11,482 nucleotides of DNA from Betaproteobacteria bacterium (GTDB lineage Bacteria; Pseudomonadota; Gammaproteobacteria; Burkholderiales; SG8-41): NCBI GenBank assembly GCA_021300125.1, contig JAJTHX010000183.1:1-11482 (forward strand). The letters are read 5' to 3'. Every line of letters starts with the position of its first letter. Position 1 is the stretch's first letter. The notes below the pieces were generated by a model that saw only the letters and a program-made list of their open reading frames with translations, was not told the origin of the DNA and did no database searches. The translations under genes and the position numbers were made by a program. Below are positions 5,938 to 11,482 of the stretch, piece after piece.

Positions 5938-8064
5938 ATGGTCCATCGTCGCAGCCTCGTTGTGCTCGCAGCCTCGTTGTTGCTTGCATGCACGCCTGCC
6001 GCGTCACGCGTCACCCGCATCGTCATCGACCACACGGCATCGCCCGCCTTCTGCAAGGGCGAAAACTGCGCGGCCTACGGCAGTGCCGGCCAGTACGAAC
6101 AGATCGCCGGCCGCGCCTGGGGCGAGCTCGACCCGGATGATCCGCTCAACGCGCTGATCCAGGACATCCAGCTCGTGCGTGAGCGTGACGGCAAGGTGCG
6201 CTACGTCGCCACCTTCGTCATCACCAAGCCGGTGGACAACGCCAGGGCCAGCGGCATGCTCTGGCACGAAGTGCCCAACCGCGGCCGACCGGTACTGATC
6301 TCGGTCCAGGAACGGGAATTCGGCGACATCGGACTCGCCAGCGCCTGGCAGGGCGACAACGCCGGCTTCGGCACCACGCTCGGTACCACGGTGCGCGAAA
6401 CCATGTGGGTCGGCGCCAATCACTGGCTGCAATTGCCGGTGGTGAGGGAACGTGATGGCTCGGCGGTCACCGGCCCGGTGTTCGGCAGGATCATCAACCG
6501 CAGCGGCCCGGGTGCACAGCCGCTGCTCGTGCAGACCAACCCTGTGCCCTATCTGCCGGCAAGCCTCGACACCCGGGAGGCCTCCCTGGTCTCGCGCGAC
6601 CACGAAACCCTCGACGGGCGAGTGCGCGGCGAAACGAAGATTCCACCCGAGGACTGGAAATTCTGCGGCGGCGGCAGCTTCGACGAGCCCCTGCCGCTGA
6701 CCGCGCTGCCGGTGCAGATCTGCCTCCGGGGCGGTTTCAATCCGGCAAAACTGTACCAGGTGGTCTACAACGCAAGGGACCCGTATCCGCTGGGCATCGG
6801 TTTCGCCGCCTGGCGCGACCTTGGCGCCTTTTTCAAATACGCCAGGACCGACGACCACGGCACGCCCAATCCGGTTGCGGGCCTCATCACCCACAGCATC
6901 GCACGCGGCCGCTCGCAATCCGGAAATTTCCTGCGCGGCTGGCTGCACCTGGGATTCAACCAGGACGAGGTAAAACGCCAGGTGCATGACGGCATGTGGC
7001 CGGTGATTGCCGGACGCCGCATCGCGCTCAATTTCCGCTGGGCCCAGCCCGACGGCGTGCTCGAGTTGTACCAGGCCGGCAGCGAGGGACCGCAATGGTG
7101 GGTGCCCTGGCCGGACCGCGCGCGGCGGCTGCCGACACGCAGCATCCAGGACCGCTGCATGGCGAGCAGAACCTGCCCCAAGATCATCGAACATTTCGGT
7201 TCTGCCGAAATCTGGGGACTCAAGCTCGGACCCGAGTGGGTGGGCACCGACGCACGCAAGGACATCCCGCTGCCCGACAACGTGCGCCGCTACTACATCG
7301 CCAGCAGCACCCATGGCGGCGGGAGCGGCGGCTTCAACACCAGCCTCGCTGAATTCCACCAGAAGGCGAAACCGGTGCAATGCCCCGGCAACAACTGGGG
7401 CACCGGCGTGCTGCCGGCCAATCCCGTCTCGCACGAGGAAGCCTGGCGAGCGATCACCGTGCATTTCCGCGACTGGGTGATGAGAGACGTTGCACCGCCG
7501 CCGAGCCGTTATCCGACGATCAAGGCCAGGCAGCTGGCGCCTCCGGAGCGGCAAGCCATGGGTTTTCCGGTGCTGCCCGGACTGCGCGCCGGCCTGCCCG
7601 AACCGGGGCTGATCAATCCCCTGCTCGATTATGACTGGGGGCCGCAATTCGATCCCAGCGACGCCAGTGGCGTGCCGACGCTGGCGCCGCCGCGGATCCG
7701 GCAGGTATTGCCGATGCTGGTTCCGAAGGTGGATGTCGACGGCAACGAGGTCGGCGGCATTCCCGTGGTGCTGCTGGAAGCACCGCTGGGCACCTACCTC
7801 GGCTGGAACATCACCGCCAGCGGTTTCCATGCCGGCCGGCTGTGCAGCTATGCCGGCGGCATGGTGCCTTTCGCGCGCACCCGCGCCGACCGTGAGGCCA
7901 ACCGCGACCCGCGCCTGTCGCTGGAGGAGCGCTACGGTTCACATGCCGGCTATGTCGAAGCGGTGCGCAAGGCCGTGGAAAGGGTGCGTGCCGCGGGCTT
8001 CCTGCTGGAGCGCGACGCGGCAGCACTGGTCAAGCAGGCTGAAGCGAGCAACGTGCTGCGCTGA
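5938..8064 (+). CDS. Large lipoprotein alpha/beta hydrolase (Abhydrolase_10-type domain)
   Basis: A 708-residue protein of the long 'alpha/beta hydrolase domain' family, whose members are mostly uncharacterised putative esterases. The N-terminus is a short basic region, a hydrophobic core and a lipobox (LLAC, Cys18), so it should be a lipoprotein. The core has the family-type nucleophile block ARGRSQSGNFLRGW (322-335) with Ser326 the likely nucleophile, although the usual second glycine of GxSxG is Ser here. HDGMWPVIAG (350-359), STHGGG (457-462) and a late TASGFHAGRLCSY (626-638) follow; His459 or His630 could be the catalytic base. The start has a strong site (GGGAGGGGG, 5927-5935) 2-5 bases before the ATG. 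Divergent to the Bug receptor gene, it may supply that receptor with an acid product. Its stop lies 20 bases from the convergent end of the Mrr-type gene. The substrate is unknown; tannin- or feruloyl-like esters are only guesses. Confidence 0.87.
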   Translation: MVHRRSLVVLAASLLLACTPAASRVTRIVIDHTASPAFCKGENCAAYGSAGQYEQIAGRAWGELDPDDPLNALIQDIQLVRERDGKVRYVATFVITKPVDNARASGMLWHEVPNRGRPVLISVQEREFGDIGLASAWQGDNAGFGTTLGTTVRETMWVGANHWLQLPVVRERDGSAVTGPVFGRIINRSGPGAQPLLVQTNPVPYLPASLDTREASLVSRDHETLDGRVRGETKIPPEDWKFCGGGSFDEPLPLTALPVQICLRGGFNPAKLYQVVYNARDPYPLGIGFAAWRDLGAFFKYARTDDHGTPNPVAGLITHSIARGRSQSGNFLRGWLHLGFNQDEVKRQVHDGMWPVIAGRRIALNFRWAQPDGVLELYQAGSEGPQWWVPWPDRARRLPTRSIQDRCMASRTCPKIIEHFGSAEIWGLKLGPEWVGTDARKDIPLPDNVRRYYIASSTHGGGSGGFNTSLAEFHQKAKPVQCPGNNWGTGVLPANPVSHEEAWRAITVHFRDWVMRDVAPPPSRYPTIKARQLAPPERQAMGFPVLPGLRAGLPEPGLINPLLDYDWGPQFDPSDASGVPTLAPPRIRQVLPMLVPKVDVDGNEVGGIPVVLLEAPLGTYLGWNITASGFHAGRLCSYAGGMVPFARTRADREANRDPRLSLEERYGSHAGYVEAVRKAVERVRAAGFLLERDAAALVKQAEASNVLR

Positions 8065-8084
8065 AACGGGTGGGAGCGCGACCT

Positions 8085-8747
8085 TCAGGCCGCGACCGGG
8101 TCGAGACCGCGGATCATCAAGCGCAGCTGCTCGCCGGTGATGCGCTCGATGGTGATGCGATTACGCTCGACGTGACGGCGCGCCTCTACGGTAAAACTGC
8201 CCGAAGTCACCACGAACACGCCGGCTGTGCCCTCGGCCGCAGCCACCGCACACAGTTCGCGCACCACGGCGACCCCGACGCGCTGTACGCGCCAGTGCTT
8301 GCATTGCACCAGATAGCGGTCCTCGCCGATGCTTGCGACGAGATCAACACCAGCTTCGGGCATGCGCGCAGCGCGCTGCTCGACGGCAAAACTCTTGCGC
8401 CGGAAAAATTCCGCCACCAGGTTTTCGAATTCGCGGCCGGAGAGTTTCTGCAGCACCGAGCCGCCCTGCTCCGCCGCCACCTCGGCGTAATTGCGCTGGT
8501 GACGGTATCCGAGCCAGGCCGACCACGCCGAGAGCGTGAGAAAGGCGGCGGGCAGCAACACCTGCGCCGCCAGCGCCAGCCCGCGCACTGCGGGCAGCGC
8601 CACGCCGTCGCGCGGCAACGGCGCCGCATTGAGCGTCAGCACCTGCAGCATTGCCCACGAACCCGCAGCGGCGATCAGGCCACTCCACCACGGCAGGCGT
8701 GCGGCGAATTCGACCAGGCGTTCGAGGGGATTGATCATGCGGGACAT
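8085..8747 (-). CDS. Membrane-anchored Mrr-type restriction endonuclease-like protein
   Basis: A 220-residue protein with two parts. The N-terminal half has two hydrophobic segments (about residues 22-39 and 53-79), so it is tethered to the inner membrane. The C-terminal half is an Mrr_cat endonuclease-like domain with the PD-(D/E)XK core: Glu108 region (GREFENLVAEFF), Asp135 (AGVDLVAS) and Gln148-x-Lys150 (LVQCKHW), then GVFVVTSGSFT and a terminal helix. E. coli Mrr cuts modified DNA, but this short membrane version has no DNA-recognition winged-helix domain, and such proteins are widespread with unproven function. No methyltransferase or specificity gene is adjacent, so a classical restriction system is not supported. 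I chose the ATG at 8747 (MSRMINPLERL); the ATG at 8738 is equally possible and neither has a strong ribosome site. An inverted repeat lies just upstream. Confidence 0.85.
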   Translation of the reverse strand: MSRMINPLERLVEFAARLPWWSGLIAAAGSWAMLQVLTLNAAPLPRDGVALPAVRGLALAAQVLLPAAFLTLSAWSAWLGYRHQRNYAEVAAEQGGSVLQKLSGREFENLVAEFFRRKSFAVEQRAARMPEAGVDLVASIGEDRYLVQCKHWRVQRVGVAVVRELCAVAAAEGTAGVFVVTSGSFTVEARRHVERNRITIERITGEQLRLMIRGLDPVAA

Positions 8748-8760
8748 GGCGGACCGATTG

Positions 8761-8776
8761 TGCAACGACCGTTGCA
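8761..8776. repeat. Interrupted palindrome just upstream of the Mrr-type gene
   Basis: TGCAACG, two bases, then CGTTGCA: perfect 7-base arms. It ends 13 bases before the proposed ATG at 8747, where an operator or an RNA hairpin near the start could act. A perfect repeat of this size is expected about once by chance in a window this long for any given loop length, so position is the main argument. Confidence 0.25.
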
Positions 8777-8848
8777 GCCCGGTCAGCGCACTACTTCGCA
8801 ATCAGCGCAATGCGCCAGCGGCACCAAGGCTGGGCCCGCACTTGGTGT

Positions 8849-8886
8849 GAAATCCTAACTGTTTGTTTTTATTGATATTTTATACT
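8849..8886. other. AT-rich pocket between the nnrU-like and Mrr-type genes
   Basis: About 38 bases of strongly AT-rich sequence (including GTTTGTTTTTATTGATATTT on the plus strand) interrupt otherwise GC-rich DNA and overlap the last codons of the NnrU gene. On the minus strand it reads TATAAAATATCAATAAAAAC and could contain the promoter of the Mrr-type gene, leaving a leader of 70-100 bases. There is no stem before the T-rich run, so it does not look like an intrinsic terminator. No hexamer pair with proper spacing stands out. Confidence 0.35.
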
Positions 8887-9473
8887 GCCGGGCTGCGCAT
8901 GAAAGGCGCCACGCCGATCAGCCACTGGTGCAGCACGGCAGCGAACACCACCCACAGCGCGGTGCCCGCGATGAGCACGATCACGGTGCGCACGCCCTCG
9001 CCGGGCGGATACACCGTGCCCGCCGCACGGTCACGCCGCCGAGCGGCAATGAAATCGGCGACCGCCCAGGCGAGAAAAGCCCCGAACAGGATGACTTCGG
9101 CAGCGCGGCCGTTTGACAGCAGGTGGGCCAATGCCCATAACTTCACGGCCAGCAGCATCGGATGGCCGAAACGCGCCTTGAAATGATTGCGTGACACATA
9201 GGTCGCAACCAACAGCACCATGGATGGCAGCATCAGCAGCGCGGCAATGTGGCGTGTGAACGGTGGCGGGTCGTAGAGCGGCAGTCCGAGTCGTCGTGCC
9301 TCGCCGTAGCCGATGACCAGCAATACGAAGCCTGCCAGAGACGCCAGCGAATACAGTCCCTTCCAGTGATTCAGTCCGATGCGCGCGATCATGCGGGTGC
9401 GCCAGGGGTCGGCCACGATGCGCACCGAATGCACGCCCAGGAACACCAGTAACCCAAGTATCAGCCAAATCAT
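8880..9473 (-). CDS. NnrU-family integral membrane protein
   Basis: A 197-residue polytopic inner-membrane protein of the NnrU family. NnrU was named from a gene linked to nitrite/nitric oxide reductase genes in Rhodobacter and its biochemical role is unsettled. Family landmarks are present: GVHSVRI (13-19), HWKGLYSLASLAGF (36-49), GHPMLLAVKLWALAHLLSNG (103-122) and the basic loop ARRRDR (144-149). About five or six hydrophobic segments are visible (residues 2-13, 42-57, 76-91, 105-120, 126-142, 161-186). The length is close to the family norm. The start at 9473 is chosen because the product begins directly with the first membrane helix and is preceded by AAAGGAAAAAA; an in-frame upstream ATG at 9524 would add 17 residues. 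There are no denitrification genes in the window, so a link to nitrogen oxides is not supported here. Confidence 0.9.
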   Translation of the reverse strand: MIWLILGLLVFLGVHSVRIVADPWRTRMIARIGLNHWKGLYSLASLAGFVLLVIGYGEARRLGLPLYDPPPFTRHIAALLMLPSMVLLVATYVSRNHFKARFGHPMLLAVKLWALAHLLSNGRAAEVILFGAFLAWAVADFIAARRRDRAAGTVYPPGEGVRTVIVLIAGTALWVVFAAVLHQWLIGVAPFMRSPAV

Positions 9474-9745
9474 TTTTTTCCTTTCAGGAAACAGACGCTG
9501 GAAGACCTGCTGATTGATGAACACCGCGCGTCACTGCCGCAGCCGGCCCGGAAGGAACATGCTGCTATTCGATGACCATGAGAGTCAGCAACAGCATAAA
9601 AACAGCGATCGAACTCCATCTCAAATTCATTTCGAAAAGTCATAACGTCACCCAAGGCGTGGCATGCAAGCCCCTTGAAAACAGAAATTTTTTATGCAAG
9701 GAGCGGGACCGCCGATACCCTGCCTCCCTTCGCCAAAATCAAACA
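9474..9745. other. 272-base gap between two leftward genes
   Basis: This stretch is less GC-rich than its surroundings. Next to NnrU it carries that gene's ribosome site (AAAGGA on the minus strand, just above 9473). A minus-strand open frame of 57 codons (9643 to 9470) overlaps the NnrU start as ATGA, but its serine/cysteine-rich tail does not look like a protein. The heptamer ATGCAAG occurs twice (9664-9670, 9694-9700), and CCTTG and CAAGG flank an A/T-rich loop (about 9673-9701). I see no convincing terminator for the second Bug gene and no clear promoter pair. Confidence 0.4.
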
Positions 9746-10705
9746 TCAGGGCTTGATCCCCGAAGCTCTTACCACCTTGCCCCACCGTTCAATCTCGTCG
9801 GCCAGCATCTTGCGGAAATACTCCGGCGACTCGGCGATGGGGTCGGAACCCATCTGCAGGATGCGGTTGCGGAAGTCCTCGCGCCTCACCGCATTGACGA
9901 TCACCCGGTTCAGGGTGTCGACGATGGGCTGCGGCGTGCCGCGGGTGACCAGCACGCCGTACCAGGTCTGCGTCACAAAGCCGGGCAGCCCGCCTTCAAT
10001 CATGGTCGGCACCTCCGGCATCAGCGTCGAGCGCTTTTCGCTGGTGATGCCGAGCACGCGGAAGCGGTTGATCAGCGGCTGCGCGGCGGGAATGTTGCTG
10101 AACGAAAACTCGACCTCACCGCTGGCCAGCGCGGTCAGCGAGGGGCCGGTGCCCTTGTAGGGGATATGCGTGAAGTCGCCCTTGATGAAGAGCTTCAGCA
10201 TTTCACCCGACAGGTGCTGGGTACTGCCGCTGCCGGATGACGAGTAGTTCATCTTGCCGGGATTCTTTCGCACCACGGTGATGAACTCCTTGACGTTCCT
10301 CGCCGGCACCGAGGGATGGGTCAGCAGCAGGTTGGCACTGGAGGCGAACACCGCCACCGGGATGAAATCCTTGACCGGGTCGTAGTTGAGCTTCGGATAC
10401 AGCGTGGCATTGACGCCCAGCGCGGCCGAACTGAGGAACAGCGTGTAGCCGTCGGAGGGCTGGCGCACGATGAACTCGGCGGCAATGTTCTGCGCCTGGC
10501 CGGCGCGGTTCTCGACGATCACCTGCTGGCCCAGCGCCTCGGCGATCTGCGGCGCAATCAAGCGGCCCATGATGTCGCTGCCGCCGCCGGGCGCGTAGCC
10601 GACAATCATACGGATCGGTTTTACCGGGTACTTCTCCTGCGCTTGAGCCACCGTTGCAATCACCGCCAGCAGCGCGGCTCCTAACAGGCTGAGTGTGCGC
10701 GTCAT
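9746..10705 (-). CDS. Bug/TctC-family periplasmic solute-binding protein (second copy)
   Basis: A 319-residue member of the same TTT receptor family as the protein at 4815-5798, but clearly diverged. The signal peptide ends near VAQAQ (19-23). Landmarks are KYPVKPIRMIVGYAPGGGSD (25-44), PSDGYT (83-88), SSSGSGSTQHLSGE (155-168), HIPYKGTGPSL (180-190) and TWYGVLVTRGTP (247-258). A notable change is NRAGQAQNIAAE (66-77), where most members, including the first copy, have a GAGG-like loop; this loop helps form the ligand cleft, so binding may differ. GGAGG (10710-10714) lies 4 bases before the ATG. No TctA/TctB genes are adjacent. It is divergent from the CzcI-like gene across 179 bases, and 272 bases separate it from NnrU downstream, so it may be a single-gene unit. 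The ligand is unknown. Confidence 0.93.
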   Translation of the reverse strand: MTRTLSLLGAALLAVIATVAQAQEKYPVKPIRMIVGYAPGGGSDIMGRLIAPQIAEALGQQVIVENRAGQAQNIAAEFIVRQPSDGYTLFLSSAALGVNATLYPKLNYDPVKDFIPVAVFASSANLLLTHPSVPARNVKEFITVVRKNPGKMNYSSSGSGSTQHLSGEMLKLFIKGDFTHIPYKGTGPSLTALASGEVEFSFSNIPAAQPLINRFRVLGITSEKRSTLMPEVPTMIEGGLPGFVTQTWYGVLVTRGTPQPIVDTLNRVIVNAVRREDFRNRILQMGSDPIAESPEYFRKMLADEIERWGKVVRASGIKP

Positions 10706-10777
10706 TGATCCTCCAGAATCAGGTTTTTGTAGCCAAAAAGATGCGGCTTTGCCTGCCGAACCGGGAGCATAACGCAG

Positions 10778-10792
10778 GCCACTGGCGGTGGC
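10778..10792. repeat. Short inverted repeat in the divergent Bug/CzcI-like intergenic region
   Basis: GCCAC and GTGGC flank a 5-base loop (TGGCG). It sits between the opposing genes, about 70 bases upstream of the Bug start and about 90 upstream of the CzcI-like start. It could be an operator half-site pair, but 5-base arms are common by chance. Confidence 0.15.
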
Positions 10793-10849
10793 TTAACCAG
10801 CCGTACCCGCGGCAACATTGGCGCACCGCTGCGGTCACTACGGTCGGGA

Positions 10850-10878
10850 TTGCACCGGTTGGCCGGGTCTCCTAAACT
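10850..10878 (+). promoter_or_regulatory. Putative promoter giving a leaderless CzcI-like mRNA
   Basis: TTGCAC (10850-10855), a 17-base spacer and TAAACT (10873-10878) are followed by 6 bases and the ATG at 10885. The -10 matches consensus at 4 of 6, the -35 only at the first three. Spacer length and distance to the ATG are identical to the promoter proposed at 2851-2879. The bases before the ATG contain no Shine-Dalgarno. Confidence 0.38.
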
Positions 10879-10884
10879 CCAGTC

Positions 10885-11247
10885 ATGTACGCATTGCGCC
10901 GCATTTTCAGCTTGCTGCTCCTGATCAGCCTGCCCTTGCAGGGTCTGGCCGCTTTCGCCCCGACAACCCCCTGTGCCGAGGGCCACGTGCCGGCGTACGC
11001 CGGGGCCGTGCACGCGCATGCCCCTGACAGCGGCGGCCATCACATGCACACCACGCCGGATCCGCAGGGGCCCGGACAAGAAGGCGGCGCGGGGACCGGA
11101 CATACCTGCTGCCATCACGTCTACACCGGCACCCCGCCCCTGGCGGCGCCGGCCACCCCGGAAGCACCCGGGGTTTTACTGCCGCGGGTTTCCCTGCTCG
11201 CGACGCTGTTCATCCCCGACCTGCCCCAGCGCCCGCCACGGGCCTGA
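10885..11247 (+). CDS. Small histidine-rich exported protein, CzcI/DUF2946-like
   Basis: A 120-residue protein with a signal peptide (hydrophobic core SLLLLISLPLQGLAAFA, residues 9-25), so it should be periplasmic. The mature part is rich in potential metal ligands: AVHAHAPDSGGHHMHTTP (41-58) and GHTCCHHVY (72-80), with nine histidines and three cysteines in all. It ends IPDLPQRPPRA, which resembles the conserved tail (PERPPR-type) of CzcI-like proteins that precede cobalt-zinc-cadmium RND efflux genes in Cupriavidus and related bacteria. CzcI is thought to modulate expression or metal handling of the pump. The next gene starts 103 bases later in the same direction and encodes an exported protein, as expected for a czcI-czcC order. 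The family call rests on layout and tail, not on a domain I can prove, and the metal is unknown. Confidence 0.7.
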   Translation: MYALRRIFSLLLLISLPLQGLAAFAPTTPCAEGHVPAYAGAVHAHAPDSGGHHMHTTPDPQGPGQEGGAGTGHTCCHHVYTGTPPLAAPATPEAPGVLLPRVSLLATLFIPDLPQRPPRA

Positions 11248-11310
11248 TCCCCGACGCAATCAGATCCGGCTTTGCGCATTCGCGTGACGCCGGCCCTGGG
11301 TCGCGCCCGG

Positions 11311-11327
11311 CTTGCGCCGCGCGCAAG
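11311..11327 (+). repeat. Short hairpin between the CzcI-like gene and the next gene
   Basis: CTTGCG, loop CCGCG, then CGCAAG: perfect 6-base arms, no T-run after it. It lies in the 103-base gap, 23 bases before the next ATG. It might limit read-through or protect mRNA between the two genes, but it is not an intrinsic terminator. The rest of the gap shows nothing recognisable. Confidence 0.25.
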
Positions 11328-11350
11328 GCCCGCATCACTCACGGGGATCG

Positions 11351-11482
11351 ATGATGGATTCAAGACCTTATCGCGGCGCCGCATTCGCGCTCGCCGCCAT
11401 GTGCAGCACTTACGCGGTTGCGCAGCCGTCGCTGCCTCGCGCGCACCCGGCCGATGCGTCGGCCGCCGCGCCGGCGCCGGCC
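11351..11482 (+). CDS. Start of an exported protein, probably CzcC/TolC-type (3' end outside window)
   Basis: An open frame begins with ATGATG at 11351 and runs without a stop to the window edge (44 codons). The first residues form a Sec signal peptide: MMDSRPYRGAAFALAA, then MCSTYAVAQ with likely cleavage after AVA (residue 24). The mature start is rich in alanine and proline, as in the low-complexity N-termini of some outer-membrane efflux proteins. GGGG at 11343-11346 is a usable ribosome site for either ATG (11351 or 11354). The identity as the outer-membrane component of a metal RND pump (CzcC type) is inferred only from the preceding CzcI-like gene; no family domain is visible in this fragment. 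Confidence 0.6.
   Translation, partial: MMDSRPYRGAAFALAAMCSTYAVAQPSLPRAHPADASAAAPAPA

Noticed and set aside
6004..7830. A 608-codon open frame on the minus strand inside the large hydrolase gene.
   Set aside because: It lies wholly antisense to a gene with a clear signal peptide, catalytic block and ribosome site. Its translation has no recognisable motif and its codons mirror the GC-rich third positions of the real gene, which removes stop codons on the opposite strand.
8070..8858. A 262-codon plus-strand frame opposite the Mrr-type gene.
   Set aside because: Low-complexity shadow translation; the minus strand carries the conserved nuclease residues and membrane segments.
9673..9701. CCTTG and CAAGG flanking an A/T-rich run, considered as an intrinsic terminator for the second Bug gene.
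   Set aside because: The stem is only 5 bases with a loop of about 19, and the T-rich run lies in the loop rather than after the stem.
9572..10240. A 222-codon plus-strand frame entering the second Bug gene.
   Set aside because: Most of it is antisense to a well-conserved Bug protein, and the part in the gap has no ribosome site or motif.
8085..10705. Possible defence island (Mrr-type nuclease, membrane protein, binding protein).
   Set aside because: The gaps of 132 and 272 bases do not suggest an operon, the NnrU and Bug proteins have no known defence role, and no other defence or mobile genes are present.

Overview
The window is GC-rich, gene-dense and on both strands. It looks like chromosome from a betaproteobacterium, probably of the Burkholderiales. 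The grounds are two separate orphan solute-binding proteins of the Bug/TctC type (a family greatly expanded in Bordetella and relatives), a CzcI-like start to a metal-efflux operon, an NnrU-family membrane protein, and the base composition. This is inference from gene content; no rRNA or other taxonomic marker is present. I see no tRNA, rRNA, CRISPR array, insertion sequence, phage gene or attachment site.

Region 1 (1-4801) holds the 3' end of an unrecognised gene, an FKBP-type prolyl isomerase, a dienelactone-hydrolase-family enzyme, a convergent AmiD-like lipoprotein amidase (peptidoglycan recycling), and then a rightward group: a DEDDy 3'-5' exonuclease of the RNase D type, a lipoprotein alpha/beta hydrolase, and a protein with a SAM-methyltransferase signature but an apparent signal peptide.

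Region 2 (4815-8064) is a divergent pair: a leftward Bug/TctC periplasmic binding protein and a rightward 708-residue lipoprotein alpha/beta hydrolase. An extracytoplasmic esterase facing a carboxylate-binding protein suggests cleavage of an ester followed by capture of the acid, but no membrane transporter subunits lie in the window.

Region 3 (8085-10705) is leftward: a membrane-anchored Mrr-type endonuclease, NnrU, and a second Bug/TctC protein. Region 4 (10885-end) is rightward: a small histidine-rich exported protein resembling CzcI, then the signal-peptide start of a gene cut by the window edge, probably the outer-membrane component of a metal-efflux RND pump.

Two organisational features recur. 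Several genes have a clear Shine-Dalgarno sequence, while three rightward genes (2257, 2886, 10885) have none and instead have a -10-like hexamer ending exactly 6 bases before the ATG, which predicts leaderless mRNAs. Also, all three convergent gene pairs are separated by only 6, 13 and 20 bases with no recognisable intrinsic terminator. The most unusual protein is the apparently exported methyltransferase-like product at 3911-4801. I do not see a clear new defence or mobile system here; most of the window is ordinary chromosome.
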